A stretch of 64,000 nt of DNA from Eumeta japonica (Eukaryota > Arthropoda > Insecta > Lepidoptera > Psychidae): NCBI GenBank assembly GCA_005406025.1, contig BGZK01002041.1, forward strand, positions 1 through 64,000, given 5' to 3'. The notes under the pieces were generated by a model that made no database searches, had not been told where the DNA came from, and worked only from the letters and a program-made list of their open reading frames with translations. Shown piece by piece: positions 33,666 to 45,305 of this stretch. How positions within the stretch are numbered: the stretch's first letter is position 1; every line of letters starts with the position of its first letter. A program made the position numbers and the translations under genes.

Positions 33666-35135
33666 ACGTCAAGGAAAATACTTTAGCCTATATTATTATT
33701 AGCGTTCCACAGTTAAAGATTCGATTAAATTTACTAAAAATTAATATAATTCCACCAATTTTGCTGGAGTATTCTGTTTTTTCCTTTTCTGTTTAAAGAA
33801 AATGTGAAGAACATTATAATTCAGTTTGCTTAAATATGAGACAAGATTTGAATAAACCAAGAGTGAGGGTGAGACCGAAGGCGCACTACACGAGGTACGA
33901 GAGGGGCGATGTGGTAGCTACTACTAAAATAAACTTTGTCGAGAGGGCGGAGCTACCGTAAAGATGCAAATCAATAGGAACTATGTTTTTTTTATATTTT
34001 TTTGTCTAAATAACTGACCCAATTTATAACATTTTGCAAAAAGATAACTTGCATCTTGAAGATGGGCATGTACTTATTTTTATTACAGCAAATTGTATAA
34101 AAAAAATTAAGTTTTTGATAAAACAAAAAATAGACCCACGTCAACGCAATGATCGGAATACAATAGAGAAACTTAAGCCATGCGGGCAACCCCCGAACGG
34201 TAAGTTAAGTGTAAAAGAATTTTTTTAGAATACCTAGTATTGATTTTAATATTGTATTTATTTAGATATATCGGTATGGTAGGTAAAACTGTTACGAAAT
34301 AAATAGTTTAAATCGTATTTGAATATAACTGGATTATATTTTCGTAAGTCGCATTTTAATAGTAAATGCATACTGAGGCATATAAAGAAGAACATTATAA
34401 TACTGTATAGTTTCACTGACATAGTGATATATTATATATGTGAGTTATAGGGGACCGTGTCCGTAATAAGTGCATAAAAACTTTAATAACTTTGTTTCGT
34501 ATTAATATAGTAGTTTCAGCTTATTCAGAATACTGAATATAACGTAAAGGATATAATATAATAATATAACATAAAGGATGCACATTTGAAAAACGCTTGA
34601 TGCAATTTCGCTAAGTACAGCATCATCCTAGGGTGAAAGGAATGCATAGAGTGAGATAGGTATACAAAAAAGGTCGAGAGGGAATAGGCGATGCGGACAC
34701 CTAAGTAAGATTCAGACATGCAACAAATATTAGTTTTTTTGTATGTTTTATTTTCCCTTAAAATTAAATGAACATATTCGGTTCATTATAAATTCTATGG
34801 GTTGTCAATATGTCCCGAGACATTCTCGATAGGTATATCCGGGCCGTTTAGTAGCAACAGTAATCGTGTTGTTGTATGGTCCAATTTCGGAAAAGTTAGG
34901 CATTTAGGGCATGCAGCTAGCTAGCTACTACATACGGAGGTGATATAAAGGACAAATATCGATGGAAAAATAAAGGAAAATCAGAATAATAACAGTTCAC
35001 GGTGTCCGCACGCGATCTGTTTTATACGTTTATATTTGGTATTGTAAACTCTTATTACACGGGCATGGTCTAAGAATAAATAATGTAAATAGTAAATAGC
35101 TGTAGTTTTAATATTTTAAATCTGTATATTTAATA
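33666..35135. other. AT-rich non-coding stretch
   Basis: No gene supported. A GC-richer phrase lies at 33860-33960. The short frames at 33992-34228 and 34525-34719 have no motif. It separates the LINE zone from the Jockey element. Confidence 0.4.
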
Positions 35136-35269
35136 AATAAAGAAAAGGCGGATCTCCTACAGCCGGCGCAGGTCGGCTACACGGTAGAGAGGGCAACGTC
35201 ACCCGCCTATATAAGAGGAGCACATCCGGCTTAGTTTTACAACGGCGACGCGCTGCTAACAATCCAAAT

Positions 35270-36170
35270 ATGGACATTGGTATACAGCCGGCCACGCCGA
35301 CTAGTTTCATCGACTCGCCGGCATCCCCCGACTACTCCGACATCCCCAACACCTCCGTAGCTTGCACTTCAGTCACCAAACAGGCGATCAGGGAAGCAAA
35401 TTCCTTTTAAATATCCAGTGCCAAGCTAACGGCTCCCTCAAAGGCCAAACCCCCACCAGTCATTTATCTTCGTGACAAAGGAGTGATAATGAAATACAGT
35501 CTCTGCCGAACACAATAGACTGCACATTAACTATACCAATACGCTTCACGGTATCAAAATATCAGTCGACTTCATATCATATTTCATGAGCCTCAACAGC
35601 TTCCTAACCAAAAAAACCTTCCCTTTCATACACACGAACTCGAAGAAGAGCACAAAATCAAGGCGGTCTTAAGAAACATCCCGCAAGAATTCCCGACAGT
35701 CGGCATACAGTCAGATCTTGAAAATCAGGGATACCCCAAATTTTACAGTACACAGGATGCACCGCCGAAATGGCACTGAACTCGGCTTCATTTTGGCTGT
35801 ACTGCAAAAAACAGTTAAAACCAAAGATATCTTTCAAGCCCCTCCAAATTATGTGACCTCAGCGACGTCACTGTAGAGGCCCCGTAGAAGAAAAGTAGCC
35901 CATAACAGTGTTTAAGTTACCAGTTGTACAGCCATGCAGCCCAAAATTGCATGTGCAGCCCCGTTTTGTTATGTCGCGAACCCCACGCGACAAGACTGTA
36001 AACGCACCAAAGAATCTGATGCGATTTCACAATGTGTTAACTGTAACAGCAAGGGCCATCCAGCTAGCTACAAAGACTGCTCTAAAGCCCCCCACCTCTT
36101 CAAAAATACAGTCGGTAACAAAATAGTTTCCAAAAACTCCCCCCCCCCCCATCACGGCTATCAGCAATAG
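35270..36170 (+). pseudogene. Jockey-type ORF1 (gag-like) relic
   Basis: ORF1 proteins of Jockey elements bind the element RNA. A start ATG lies at 35270 and the first 46 codons are open, ending at a stop about 35408. Later pieces shift frame repeatedly. KAVLRNIPQEFPTVGIQSDL (about 35660-35720) matches the conserved gag core, SDVTVEAP follows near 35860, and a zinc-knuckle region (35934-36110) keeps Cys/His residues in CAAPFCYVANPTRQDCKR and CVNCNSKGHPASYKDC. A C7 to C10 run near 36139-36148 is a likely slippage site. Non-functional. Confidence 0.85.
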
Positions 36171-36329
36171 GAATTTCCTTGCTCTGGCGGGAAAGTTTCT
36201 ATCGAAAGCAGCTGTTGACGTCGCTCGGGGTATCGAACCACCAAAGCGTGATTCAGAAAATCACCCCCGAGGGTTGGAACGGAATGGGCCAAAAAAGCTA
36301 CTCGGGAGCTTCCCAAGCCAGCCACCTTG

Positions 36330-36905
36330 TAAAGGTAATCTTATCTTCCTAAAACCAAACTAGCCGAGAACCTATAAATTAGCCAACTATATACAAATAC
36401 ACAATGACAGACTGGGTGCTTTAAGAGATGGTACTGCCGTGTACTACAAAAGAAAACTATACTGCTGACCGATAGATTTACCACCGCTACTAAATTTAGA
36501 AGCCTTAACGTGCAGATTAGCTGACTGGACACGGCACTCTGATAATAGTCTCAGTCTATCTGCCACAAGATACAAAGAAACCCTGCTCGCACTTGGAGAT
36601 GCCATCATCCTCTTTGATGACTTAAATAGTAAAAATACTGACTAGTGTTGTAATACCACGAACGCTGATGGATGAACGCTCGCTACGTTCGCCGAGGATC
36701 ACGAGCTCGCCATCATCGCACCTCTCACCCCAACCCATCTTCTAGGCAACGTCCATCACAGACTATAAGTACTGGATCTCGCGATAGTAATAAGTGTGGT
36801 ACTAAATCTGAGTTCAATAGAGACACTTCACTGCCTCGACTCAGATCACCAACTCGTACAGCTCAAATTAAGCTCGTACAGCTCAAATTAAGCTCCTTCA
36901 CCTCT
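36330..36905 (+). pseudogene. Jockey-type ORF2 endonuclease relic
   Basis: The endonuclease nicks chromosomal DNA to prime reverse transcription. Pieces that survive are DRLGALRDGTAVYYKR (about 36405-36452), DLPPLLNLEAL (about 36475), LLALGDAIILFDDLNSKNTD (about 36583-36642; the family has a catalytic G-D-F-N motif, here DDLN), APLTPTH (about 36718) and LDSDHQLVQ at the end (the SDH catalytic His motif, about 36837-36860). Stops and shifts are frequent. A 20 bp direct duplication (36853-36872, 36873-36892) just after SDH is a later local change. Confidence 0.85.
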
Positions 36906-36950
36906 GAAGAACAGCCTATCGAAACGAAAACGATCATAGACTAGAAGTGT

Positions 36951-39046
36951 GTGTCGACCGCGCTTGAGGAAGTCAACACCCCTAATTTTAATGTTATTCT
37001 GGATGACACAGTATCCAACAACGACATCGACACATTCATAGGAGCTCTTACCAAACACATTAGGATAGTGGTCAAGCGATACCAAAGAAAGATTCCTGCG
37101 AACTTAGATCGCCGGAGGCTGCCCGCGGACGTTCGCGAACTGATAAAAACTAAAAACGCAACCCTGCGCCGCGCGAGTGCGTACCCTACACCAGAGTATA
37201 GGTATCGAACGAGAGCTCAACATAAAGTGAAGGCTCGCGTAAGGGAGGTCAAAACGAAACTTAAGCACCCTAATGGAAAAAATCACTCCCAACTACAAAG
37301 CCTACTAGGCTGTAGCCAAAGTGCTCAAATTCGATGTATAAGTGGCCATTCCTACCCTCAAAAACAGGATAACAATCTAGCGTTCGAAGACCAGGAAAAA
37401 ACTGAGTGTAACGCTGACAGTATAGAACTTCAATGTTCACTGAACCCCGCCCCCATAACCCGGAACACATAAATCGTGTCGAAAACGAAGTCCTTGGTAG
37501 GTCTTTTTTGCCTCTCAAAGACGATCTACCTTTGGTCTCAGCAGACGATGTCAAAAAACTCAATAAAATCCCAAAACCCAGAAAGGCACCGGGCCTGGAC
37601 GAGATAAAACAATAAAGCAATTAAATGCTTTTCTGTGCCATTACTGGCGCTACTGGTTGCAATTTTCAATGCTTGCATTAAAAGTTGTCACTTTCCCGAT
37701 GCATGGAAAGAAGCCGTTATTATTGGCATTCCATAACTTGGAAAACCTCGCAACCTCCCCACTAGCTACAGACCGATCAGCCTCCTGAGCGGTCTAGGCA
37801 AGCTATTCGAGAAAGTTCTCAAAACACGACTCATGATCACCTATTAGGAAATGGCCTGATTATCAGGAAACAGTTCGAATTCAGGCCAAATTACTCTTGC
37901 CCCCAACAAGCCCTTCGACTAGTCGAACACATCTCGGAGGGTTTTAAACGCAAACGTAAAACCGTAGCGGTCTTCTTCGATGTTGTAAAGGCATTCGATA
38001 AAGTATGCACACAGGCCTAATTTATAAAATCCACCAACTACAAGTCTCAGATCGTTTTGTCTTTATCATCCATCAATACTTAACGAACAGACACTATGCT
38101 ATTTTTCTCATTCCGGCATGAGAATAGCATATCTGCCAAAAAACTGATTAGCGCTAGAGTTCTTCAAGGCTCTACACTCTCCCCGCTGCTGTACTCCACG
38201 TAGACAAACGACATTCCGCGTCTGCAAATAGGCGTCCAACTCGCGTTCTTCGCCAACGACACCGCTCTATACCTGCACGGTAGCAATTTTAGACAAATCA
38301 TTTCTCGCCTCCAGAAAAACCCCGACGAGCTGACGCGATGGTTCCGAACCCAGAAAAATCAACAGACATCTACTTTGACTATAGTAAAATAAAAAAGAAA
38401 GAAATTGTATCGTACAACTTTCTAACTTTTCGCACGTGTAATTAATTCACCTATTCCGTGGCATCACAATTACAAATATTTAGGAATCACGCTCGACAAA
38501 CAATTTCATTTCAAAGATCACATCAAGCGTATTAAGAAAAATGCTCAATTTATGATCAATAAAAAGATCAAAATGAGTCTTAGGAATAAATATACACTTT
38601 ACAAGGTATGCATACGGCCGGTGATGACTTACATGCTGTCAGTCTTCGTCCATGCCGACCCAAACACACTCTACCAACTCCAAATCCTGCAAAACAACTT
38701 CTGCAGAAGAGCTTCCGACGCACCCTAGTACGTCCGGAATGACATACTTCATAGAGATCTAGAACTCTCTACAATCTCCAAATACATGCAAGATATGTTG
38801 AAAAAATTCTTCGACGTAGCTGCAAATCGCCCGAACCCATTATTATAGTCAGCCGTATCATACGAGGCACCTCTTCCACACCATTTCATCCGAAGGCCAC
38901 GGAATGTTCTTTCAGATCCGTCCCTCGAGCTCACCTCTGTGGCCAAAAGGCTGATAGAAATCAATAAAAAAATATCAGAAATCTAGGTGCAGACACCCCC
39001 ATATTATGACCTTAAACGGTCACCCACACAATGCGCTCAATTTTAG
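36951..39046 (+). pseudogene. Jockey-type ORF2 reverse transcriptase relic
   Basis: Fragments follow the order of the polymerase. A 173-codon open piece (36951-37472) holds the linker with NDIDTFIGALTKHIRIVVKR. Then come PKPRKAPGLDEI (37572-37608), SYRPISLLSGLGKLFEKVL (37766-37822), VFFDVVKAFDKV (37973-38008; the family keeps LDV.KAFD, so the first catalytic Asp is retained), LQGSTLSPLLYS (38165-38199), and AFFANDTALYLHG (38243-38281; FADD changed to FAND). C-terminal pieces are HYKYLGITLDKQFHFKDHI, YKVCIRPVMTYMLSVF and NNFCRRASDAP, and the frame ends DLKRSPTQCAQF at the stop 39044-39046. Many stops and shifts occur. The copy is catalytically dead. Confidence 0.9.
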
Positions 39047-39047
39047 T

Positions 39048-39311
39048 TACTCTCACGAAATCCTAAAAAAGTATCATATGTTCTTCCGTTGACTGCTAAC
39101 TGTCTCCATATTAGATTTCATTGAGATTGCCGAAACTGCAAGGGTGCTAAATCATAATCACGGAATTCAAAACAAGTATCGTATATCCTTTCTTTGACTT
39201 TCAACTGTCTCCGTGCTAAATTTTAGGAAAATTGCTAAAACTATAAAGGTTCTTATTTATTCTCACAGTTCCCTAAAATGTATCGTATATCCTTCCATTT
39301 GTTTTCAAGTA
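39048..39311 (-). repeat. Satellite-like ~105 bp monomers, block 3
   Basis: Two to three units in the orientation opposite to block 2. Plus-strand anchors are 'ctcacgaaatcctaaaaaag' (39053), 'atcacggaattcaaaacaag' (39158) and 'tctcacagttccctaaaatg' (39261). Each is followed by 'tatcgtatatcct' or its equivalent and an 'aactgtctcc' phrase. The spacing is about 105 bp. It lies immediately after the Jockey stop codon, so the element either inserted into such an array or its 3' UTR carries the monomers. Confidence 0.65.
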
Positions 39312-39360
39312 TCGTTATACAAAAGTATAACGAAAATTCAAGACAAAAGTCTTGAATTTT
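39312..39360. repeat. Two adjoining perfect hairpins with AAAA loops
   Basis: Hairpin one is TCGTTATAC-aaaa-GTATAACGA (39312-39333). Hairpin two is AAAATTCAAGAC-aaaa-GTCTTGAATTTT (39333-39360). Both stems are perfect (9 and 12 bp) and have the same 4-nt loop, and they share a single base. Function is unknown. Confidence 0.9.
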
Positions 39361-39524
39361 AAATAAAATTCATATAGTGAATAGATTGATTCTTAGGAAA
39401 CCTTAAAACCCATCTATAGTATTTATTAAGAATAGCTTTCTGCAATGATTCAACCCGTGTGGATATAATGAATTCTTACAGCATTTATATTAACTGTTGA
39501 CATTGTTGACACGCATCATTCATG
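39361..39524. other. AT-rich spacer
   Basis: Nothing identified. Confidence 0.3.
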
Positions 39525-39605
39525 ATGCCGATCCCACTTTTTGTCCTCGATTCCGACAGTTCTGGTTCTAGTCCCGATCTCGACCCTGGTCTTACTTATC
39601 ACTTT
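39525..39605. repeat. Degenerate period-6 array, locus F
   Basis: Plus-strand phrase order GATGCC, GATCCC, CTCGATTCCGACAG, CCCGATCTCGACCC. It is the same sense as loci A, C and G. Short and decayed. Confidence 0.55.
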
Positions 39606-42354
39606 CACCACCTAGATTCACTTCTGATATTAATTTCATTTCCTAAGTAAGTTTTTGTCTACTATAACTTTATAAACTTAGTAAAAGGTAATTGTTTTGA
39701 AATCACAGGCAGAACTTAATTTTATTTATGTATGTAGATTTATATATAATATCCTTTCTACAATGGGAATCCGACAATTACTATTGCTAACATCTTTTCA
39801 CTATAATCGATGAAATATGTACATCGTGGCGCTTTCTTTAGTCGTGCCTCTTATTATTTTATCGATTTCCACAACACAAACTTCACCGTTTCGTTTATTT
39901 AACAATAACAGCACTGACCATTATTCTACTTTCGTGAACGGAAGACACAATTATGTCAAAGTTGTTAGTCAACGTTAAACATCATGGACGCGCGGGGGTA
40001 AAAAGTGGAACTGTCTATAGTTGTGTGAGTGTGCCTCTGTGTAGAGAAAATGTGGCGTTTACGGAGTTGACGACGTGACAGTACAGGCCCCTTAAGTCGA
40101 ATCGAAAGCACTCGCTCCGTGTCTCGAGGGGCGCGTTGAGCCGCTGCCCGGAGATCGCCATCGCGTCCGGCGCGGGAGGCTTAAGCTGCGAGTTCTCAAA
40201 TAAAATATTGTGGTATACGCGCCTCGGTAATGAGGCAAATTAAATCTACCATATAAAAATAATATAAATATCTTAGAAAAGTACGCATAAAATGACGCAT
40301 GAGTTTATGTGAGGCGCTTGAAGTCGCCATATTGTTTTCAAAATAATAACATCACTCTGATTGATTAGTTTTGAGATTATTCGATATGAAAACTCGGTCC
40401 TAGGCGATACGAGGCGAAAATTAAGCTGTCGTATAGCAAATTATTAGATAATACATGATGTAATCAATATTTTTATGTATATCAAGGGATAAATACAATT
40501 CATTACATTAATTATTTAGTATTTTATGTACTATTATAATTAATTAATTATTTACATTAAAAAATATATCTTAAACGGGCATTAATTCCTCGATTATACT
40601 TCATACTTCGTACGCTTTCATTAGTCAGTTTTTCTACACCATAAACTTTTCTATTATACCACGGTTTTTTTTTATGTTGATACATCGACGTAGTCATATT
40701 ATACAACAATTCATTGAATAAAAAATTGCATTTATATTACGAGTACGCATGTAATACAAATATGTAAAAATTGACATCGCGAGCGTTACGAAAAACATAA
40801 TACTTTATTTCTACGTTTAAAAACAATCTTAATATGTAAATGAATTATCGTTGCGATTACGTGATAAGAAAACGCATTTATAGTAATAAATAGTGATGTT
40901 CATCATAATATGGTCCGATAGGATTTTTAATAAATGCAAATCTATTATGCAATGCAATGCAAATGCAATCACATGCAATAAATTTACTACAAATCATGTA
41001 ACGACGACGCTCGTTCCCAGAATGAAATCCTAAGCGATAACTATAGCGACGTTTGTACCCTTGAAGTGGGGGACGCGGCAGTACAAATATGTCGTGAGTC
41101 AAGACTGTAATCTCAAACGAAGCGTCGCCGTATGTAAACAATAGTATAGATCAATAACCATAACTAATTATAGGTTAGATGTAGTTTCATCGTAGAAATT
41201 AAGGAAACATACGGTGTTTACTGAAAGAAAGATTTCCGTGTGGTAGAGGGGACTGCGGAATGTGGTGGGGCTGATCCGCGACACGTGGGGGAAAATATAA
41301 TAGAGAACCAGTGAAATTGTCTGTCAATTACACCGCGATAAATTTATAGTAATTAATCCCCTACACCGTCGGTATTTTTACGGTCCAGGGGGGCAAGTCT
41401 CGGGCTATGTGGAAATCGTCGCAGAAGACAATTTTTAATGTGAAATTTACCTAATGTCGTACACAAAATAACGAAACATGTCGAGTAAAGATACGTCTTT
41501 TTGTCACTAGATTGGTGCCCATGCGAGGTAAAATGTTAGAGTTCATGTCTCGAAAGTTGCATATAAATTAGAGTAGTGTAACATTAAAAAATATTGTCTT
41601 AATATTTCAGTAATAATTATTATTTTGCATCTATTAAAATTCACGATGCACTTTACATATACTTCAAAGTAGAAGAAACTAAAAGATAATGGTGAAATAG
41701 AAATGTTGAAGATAAATTTATTAAGCGAAATCATTGAAAGGTAAGTGAATTATGTGCATTATATTTTGAAGTTAATGGTAAACCAGGAATTCTGTACAAA
41801 CTATTCCAAAATGGCGTCCGCGAGGGATGAGCTCTTGAACCAGTTTCTTCAAAACGATGCATTTACAATTCGGCCACCACCAACAAAAGGCCATCGTGCG
41901 TATGTATGTACTTGTGTAATAACAATTGCATTTATTTTATTAAGATTTATTTGAAAAAAAAAATACGTTTGAGAGATTATCTCGTCTCAGACGCAAGCTG
42001 CGACATAAGGTTTTTAAGCTCGCAATTTCTCAGTCGTTCATCTCCGTGATTCTATGTATCTAAATGAATGTATTATGGAGAAGAAAAACTCTTTACTCTT
42101 CTGAATGTTTTGAAATACAAAATGGAATCATAGTAAATATTGAAAATAGTTGTCAGTTTTTTGTATTGAAATAGAGGAGATGAAAATTATTCGCCTTCCA
42201 TATTAGGCGAATTTGATAGATTTAAAGAATTAGAATTAATCTATCCGTTATTCTATTAGCCATCGGTTATGTATTTATTCGGTCTTGTTGTTCTCGCGAC
42301 AGGATTCTCCTCATTTCGCTCCAAAAACATGGCCTCCCACCATCAGACTCATAT
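39606..42354. other. Mostly AT-rich non-coding stretch with GC-rich patches
   Basis: GC-rich patches lie at about 40075-40200 (CpG-rich) and 41225-41420 (with GGTCCAGGGGGGC at 41380). They could be regulatory islands. The 87-codon minus frame at 40878-41141 and others lack domain features. No gene is called. Confidence 0.35.
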
Positions 42355-42560
42355 TCCATATCTTTGTTTCGTAGGTTATAAAGTAACTCTTGAAATACGT
42401 CATAAAAAATTAAGAATTTTCAGTATTTAAAAAAAAATAATTACCACTTGTTCACAAGACAGTTATACCTCGAGAAAAACAAGGAAGAAACTTGTTTCTT
42501 GTGGTTGAGGATAGCTCTTTTCAAATAAAAAATATACAGAATCACAAACGTATATAAAAC
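42355..42560 (-). mobile_element. LINE 3' tail fragment (copy 2)
   Basis: On the plus strand, 'cgtaggttataaagtaactc' (42370), 'ttgaaatacgtcataa' (42392), 'ttaccacttgttcacaag' (42441) and 'gaggatagctcttttcaaa' (42508) match, in the same orientation, the tail of the LINE at 32040-32280. Only the 3' UTR is present, so this is a strongly 5'-truncated insertion of the same family. Confidence 0.7.
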
Positions 42561-43095
42561 TATTGCAAAAAAAAATGCTTATTTCGGATTGAATGACTTC
42601 GATCTTGATGTCGACGCTGGCTCAGTGCGGGTCGGAAATTATAGACTATTGTCACCGAATCGTAATATCGACAAAATAAATGAGGAAGTGGGACGATCGC
42701 GAAAGGGTATCCTCGCCGGGAAAAACCTGACGAAAATGCATCGATCTTCTGATGCAACAATTGCTGCAATGTAATCTCTTGTTTGTGCACTCCACAAATA
42801 AATAAAGCTAAGCCCACAGCTAGCGCACAAAACACGTGTTAGCGGCTATCTCGACGCGGCGGACGAGTTGTACGCACAAAAAACTAATTTCCCGTTTCGC
42901 GTGCGGCACCGGAGGAAATACGTTGCCCGAAATTGGTGTGGCGAGGCTTTTTCGCGTTTTCACTTCGGCGCGGGGAAATATTTGCCGCGTTACATCTAAG
43001 CCAGCTCTGAACCCTTTACCGGCGTACGAGATTTTTATCGTCGACTTCGGCCGTTTTAAGGTTCCGTGCTGCAAAGTATCAGGACGGAACCCCGT
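42561..43095. other. GC-rich block with opposed frames
   Basis: GC- and CpG-rich between about 42590 and 43090. Frames of 61-121 codons occur on both strands over the same bases (for example 42836-43201 plus and 42820-43173 minus), the pattern expected of low-stop GC-rich DNA rather than genes. No start context, domain or splice pair makes one better than the others. Confidence 0.3.
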
Positions 43096-43235
43096 GGTGT
43101 TACCGTCCTGTCGCATTTTTGTTAACATCGTTATATTTAATATTTGGAATATATTATTTAAATTTGTTAACATATTTCAAGTATTACGTTATAATTTGTA
43201 AAATAAAGATATTTTGAATTTCAATACGGTTTTTT
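43096..43235 (+). mobile_element. Possible LINE 3' tail (copy 3)
   Basis: The end 'atatttcaagtattacgtta' (43169), then 'aaataaagatattttgaattt' (43200), resembles the terminal words of LINE tail copies 1 and 2. The match is short, so this is tentative. Confidence 0.35.
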
Positions 43236-45065
43236 TTTTCATAACCTTTCATATAAGCTTATCATTCTCGCCATATTATATTAACATCTTGAAACAATGT
43301 AAGAACCCAGTTTTTATGCATGCAGTAGTCATGGCCGACATTCAGAATTGAATACTATAAAAATGATTATGTGATTCGAAAGCCAGATTCTTAAACAGTA
43401 TCTACAATCTATCTTAACATATTGATGCCCTTAGCTTCATTCTTGTGAAAACCCATTTTATACCAGTTATTCAATCCTTATAATTTACAATGAATTACCT
43501 TCATTATCTACTAACATACAGAAAGCATTGTCAAATTATAAATTTTATATCAATACAGTGATTCGTCATTCATAACTCTTTTTGATCTCCGTAGACTGTT
43601 CTAATAATGCGTATCTTTCTTAGACATTGTAATATGTAGGATCTAGCGTTTAAACCGAATAAGAAGGTTGAAGATTGCAACCTTCAACCTTGAAGGTTTT
43701 AGTTAAATGTGGAACGGAGCTTAAATTACGAGAATAAAGTAAAGAAGCTTCTAAAAAAATAAAAAATGGAGATAGTAAGATCAAAGAAGTGTAATATACG
43801 AATGAAGTAAAATACACCTGAATGATAAGCTGAACAGAATACGAAAGTTTAGCACCTCTGGTTTGATTTGATAATTTGAAAATTCCTGGTACCGGGAATT
43901 AAGATCTCGCTCGCGCCGCGACTAAACACCCATTCCCTTTGTGCTTGTCCATGCTTTCATGTACTGCTATTTTCACGTGACATTGAAAGTAAAATTTAGT
44001 TGCAAGAGTTTTTTGACTGGTTACGTGGTGTCGGTATCCTTAGAAAATCACAAGGGTTAATTGTTGATTGATGGTTAAAAGCCTAACAATATATACTATA
44101 TTATATATTGTCAGGTTCAATACAACCAGAGGGGTGTTATAATTTTTCCGTGTGCATATGTGTGTCGGTCTGTGGCATCGTAGCTTTCAAACCACAAAAA
44201 ATATTTGGATTTTATATTTTTTATTTTAAATGTGACTTCGTCGAAAATGTTCTTAGTTATGATTGAAAAAAAATCGTTTAACCGTTTAAAAATTATCAGA
44301 TCTTTTCTAATTGTTGATAGGTTTGTTTCGTGATGTATTATGCGATGAGTTTTGCACAGGTTTGGTCAAATCTAAATTTAATGTTTTGTTACTACAATGA
44401 CACTAAAAGAACTTAGTAACTTTATACTAATGCTGCAGCATCATCTGTGATTCGAAGGATATACAAATCCATCACAAACTTACAGCAGAAGTATTGTGTT
44501 TGGACTCATTGGACCATTCCAATGAGCCAAAACTTGAAACCATATCAATGAATAAGATTATGGATAGATTGTGAAGAAGGTTTCATGATAGAACAGAAAA
44601 GAGAAATATAAATAAATCAGTGAAAGAAATTCTAAGCAGATGTCATGCGAGCAGTCCATACGAAATGTCAGCGTACGATGTTGTATCGTTTGTGGCTAAT
44701 TAGTGTGTGAAAGTGTAAGGTGAATTAAAAAATGAGCGAATGTAGTAGATTTAGTGAACGAGTAAACACGATTTAATAAAGTACATCGTTGAATATCATA
44801 AAATACGACACGGAGGACAGGCTACGTGGGATGTGGGATGTGGTGCAAAGGGTCAATGAATGAAAGATTACAATTTGTTATGATACAATAAGGTGCTAAA
44901 TATGGTATGGTATGGATGCTGGTGTATACTACAGACTACGAAAAGAAACAACAAATTACGTGCTATTTTTTAATGTAGTTTAATTATTTCTAGCAGTTTC
45001 AAGTGAGAATCACATATTATGCCAATATGTTAAATGTTTTAAACAATAAAGTATAACACTTCACG
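43236..45065. other. AT-rich non-coding stretch
   Basis: No gene supported. A plus-strand phrase at 44520-44705 reads about 60 codons with one stop and could be a protein relic, but no family is recognised. An inverted 'aatatatactatatta' type AT run lies near 44088-44110. Confidence 0.35.
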
Positions 45066-45069
45066 TAAA

Positions 45070-45305
45070 CCTCCTGTAATCCTGCTTCTCGGTCTTGCAA
45101 CTCTACTGAAGTCAATTTATCATCAGGATTATTAAGCAGTTTTCTTTGGTTTAGTTCAGAAATAGCAAAGTGTTCAGGCTTTTTAAGCAATTTAAGATTA
45201 CGTAAGCTTGGCCTTTTGCGAAGTACTTTTGTCTAGATAAACGACAGCTTTTTCTACAGTGGTCCCTTGCAAATCACGGGCATTTGTCGATTCAACTGTG
45301 CCTAT
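45070..45305 (-). pseudogene. Relic Pif1/Helitron-type helicase C-terminus
   Basis: On the minus strand, LQGTTVEKAVVYLDK (about 45265-45221) matches the late helicase motif region of Pif1-type enzymes (a K-x-QG-x-T phrase followed by hydrophobic strands). After a frame shift, FAISELNQRKLLNNPDDK (about 45165-45112) matches the tail that I recall following the ALSRVK motif in insect Pif1-like and Helitron-linked proteins. The ALSR stretch between them is frame-broken. This is a small dead fragment, about 75 codons. Its likely source is an autonomous Helitron, in line with the Helitron-like ends near 2.0 and 8.1 kb, though no Rep domain is visible. Confidence 0.65.

Larger units (their letters stand above)
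35140..39046 (+). mobile_element. Nearly full-length dead Jockey-clade retrotransposon
   Basis: The order is a GC-rich 5' UTR (about 35140-35269) with TATATAAG at 35208-35215, an ORF1/gag relic (35270-36170), endonuclease (about 36330-36900) and reverse transcriptase (about 37200-39046). Zinc knuckles in ORF1, an apurinic-type endonuclease and a PGLDEI..SYRPISLL reverse transcriptase in this order define Jockey-like non-LTR elements. All reading frames carry several stops and shifts. The body differs visibly from the AT-rich surroundings in base composition. Because nearly all domains are present, 5' truncation was minimal and the copy probably retains its own promoter region. No clear poly(A) tail or target duplication was found, as the 3' side runs into satellite-like monomers. 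Confidence 0.9.

Noticed and set aside
42820..43201. Opposed 117- and 121-codon frames as overlapping genes
   Set aside because: Frames on both strands over the same GC-rich bases are expected by chance. Neither has a domain.
44430..44760. Plus-strand phrase reading about 60 codons with one stop
   Set aside because: Too short, with no recognisable family. It may be chance or a very old relic.
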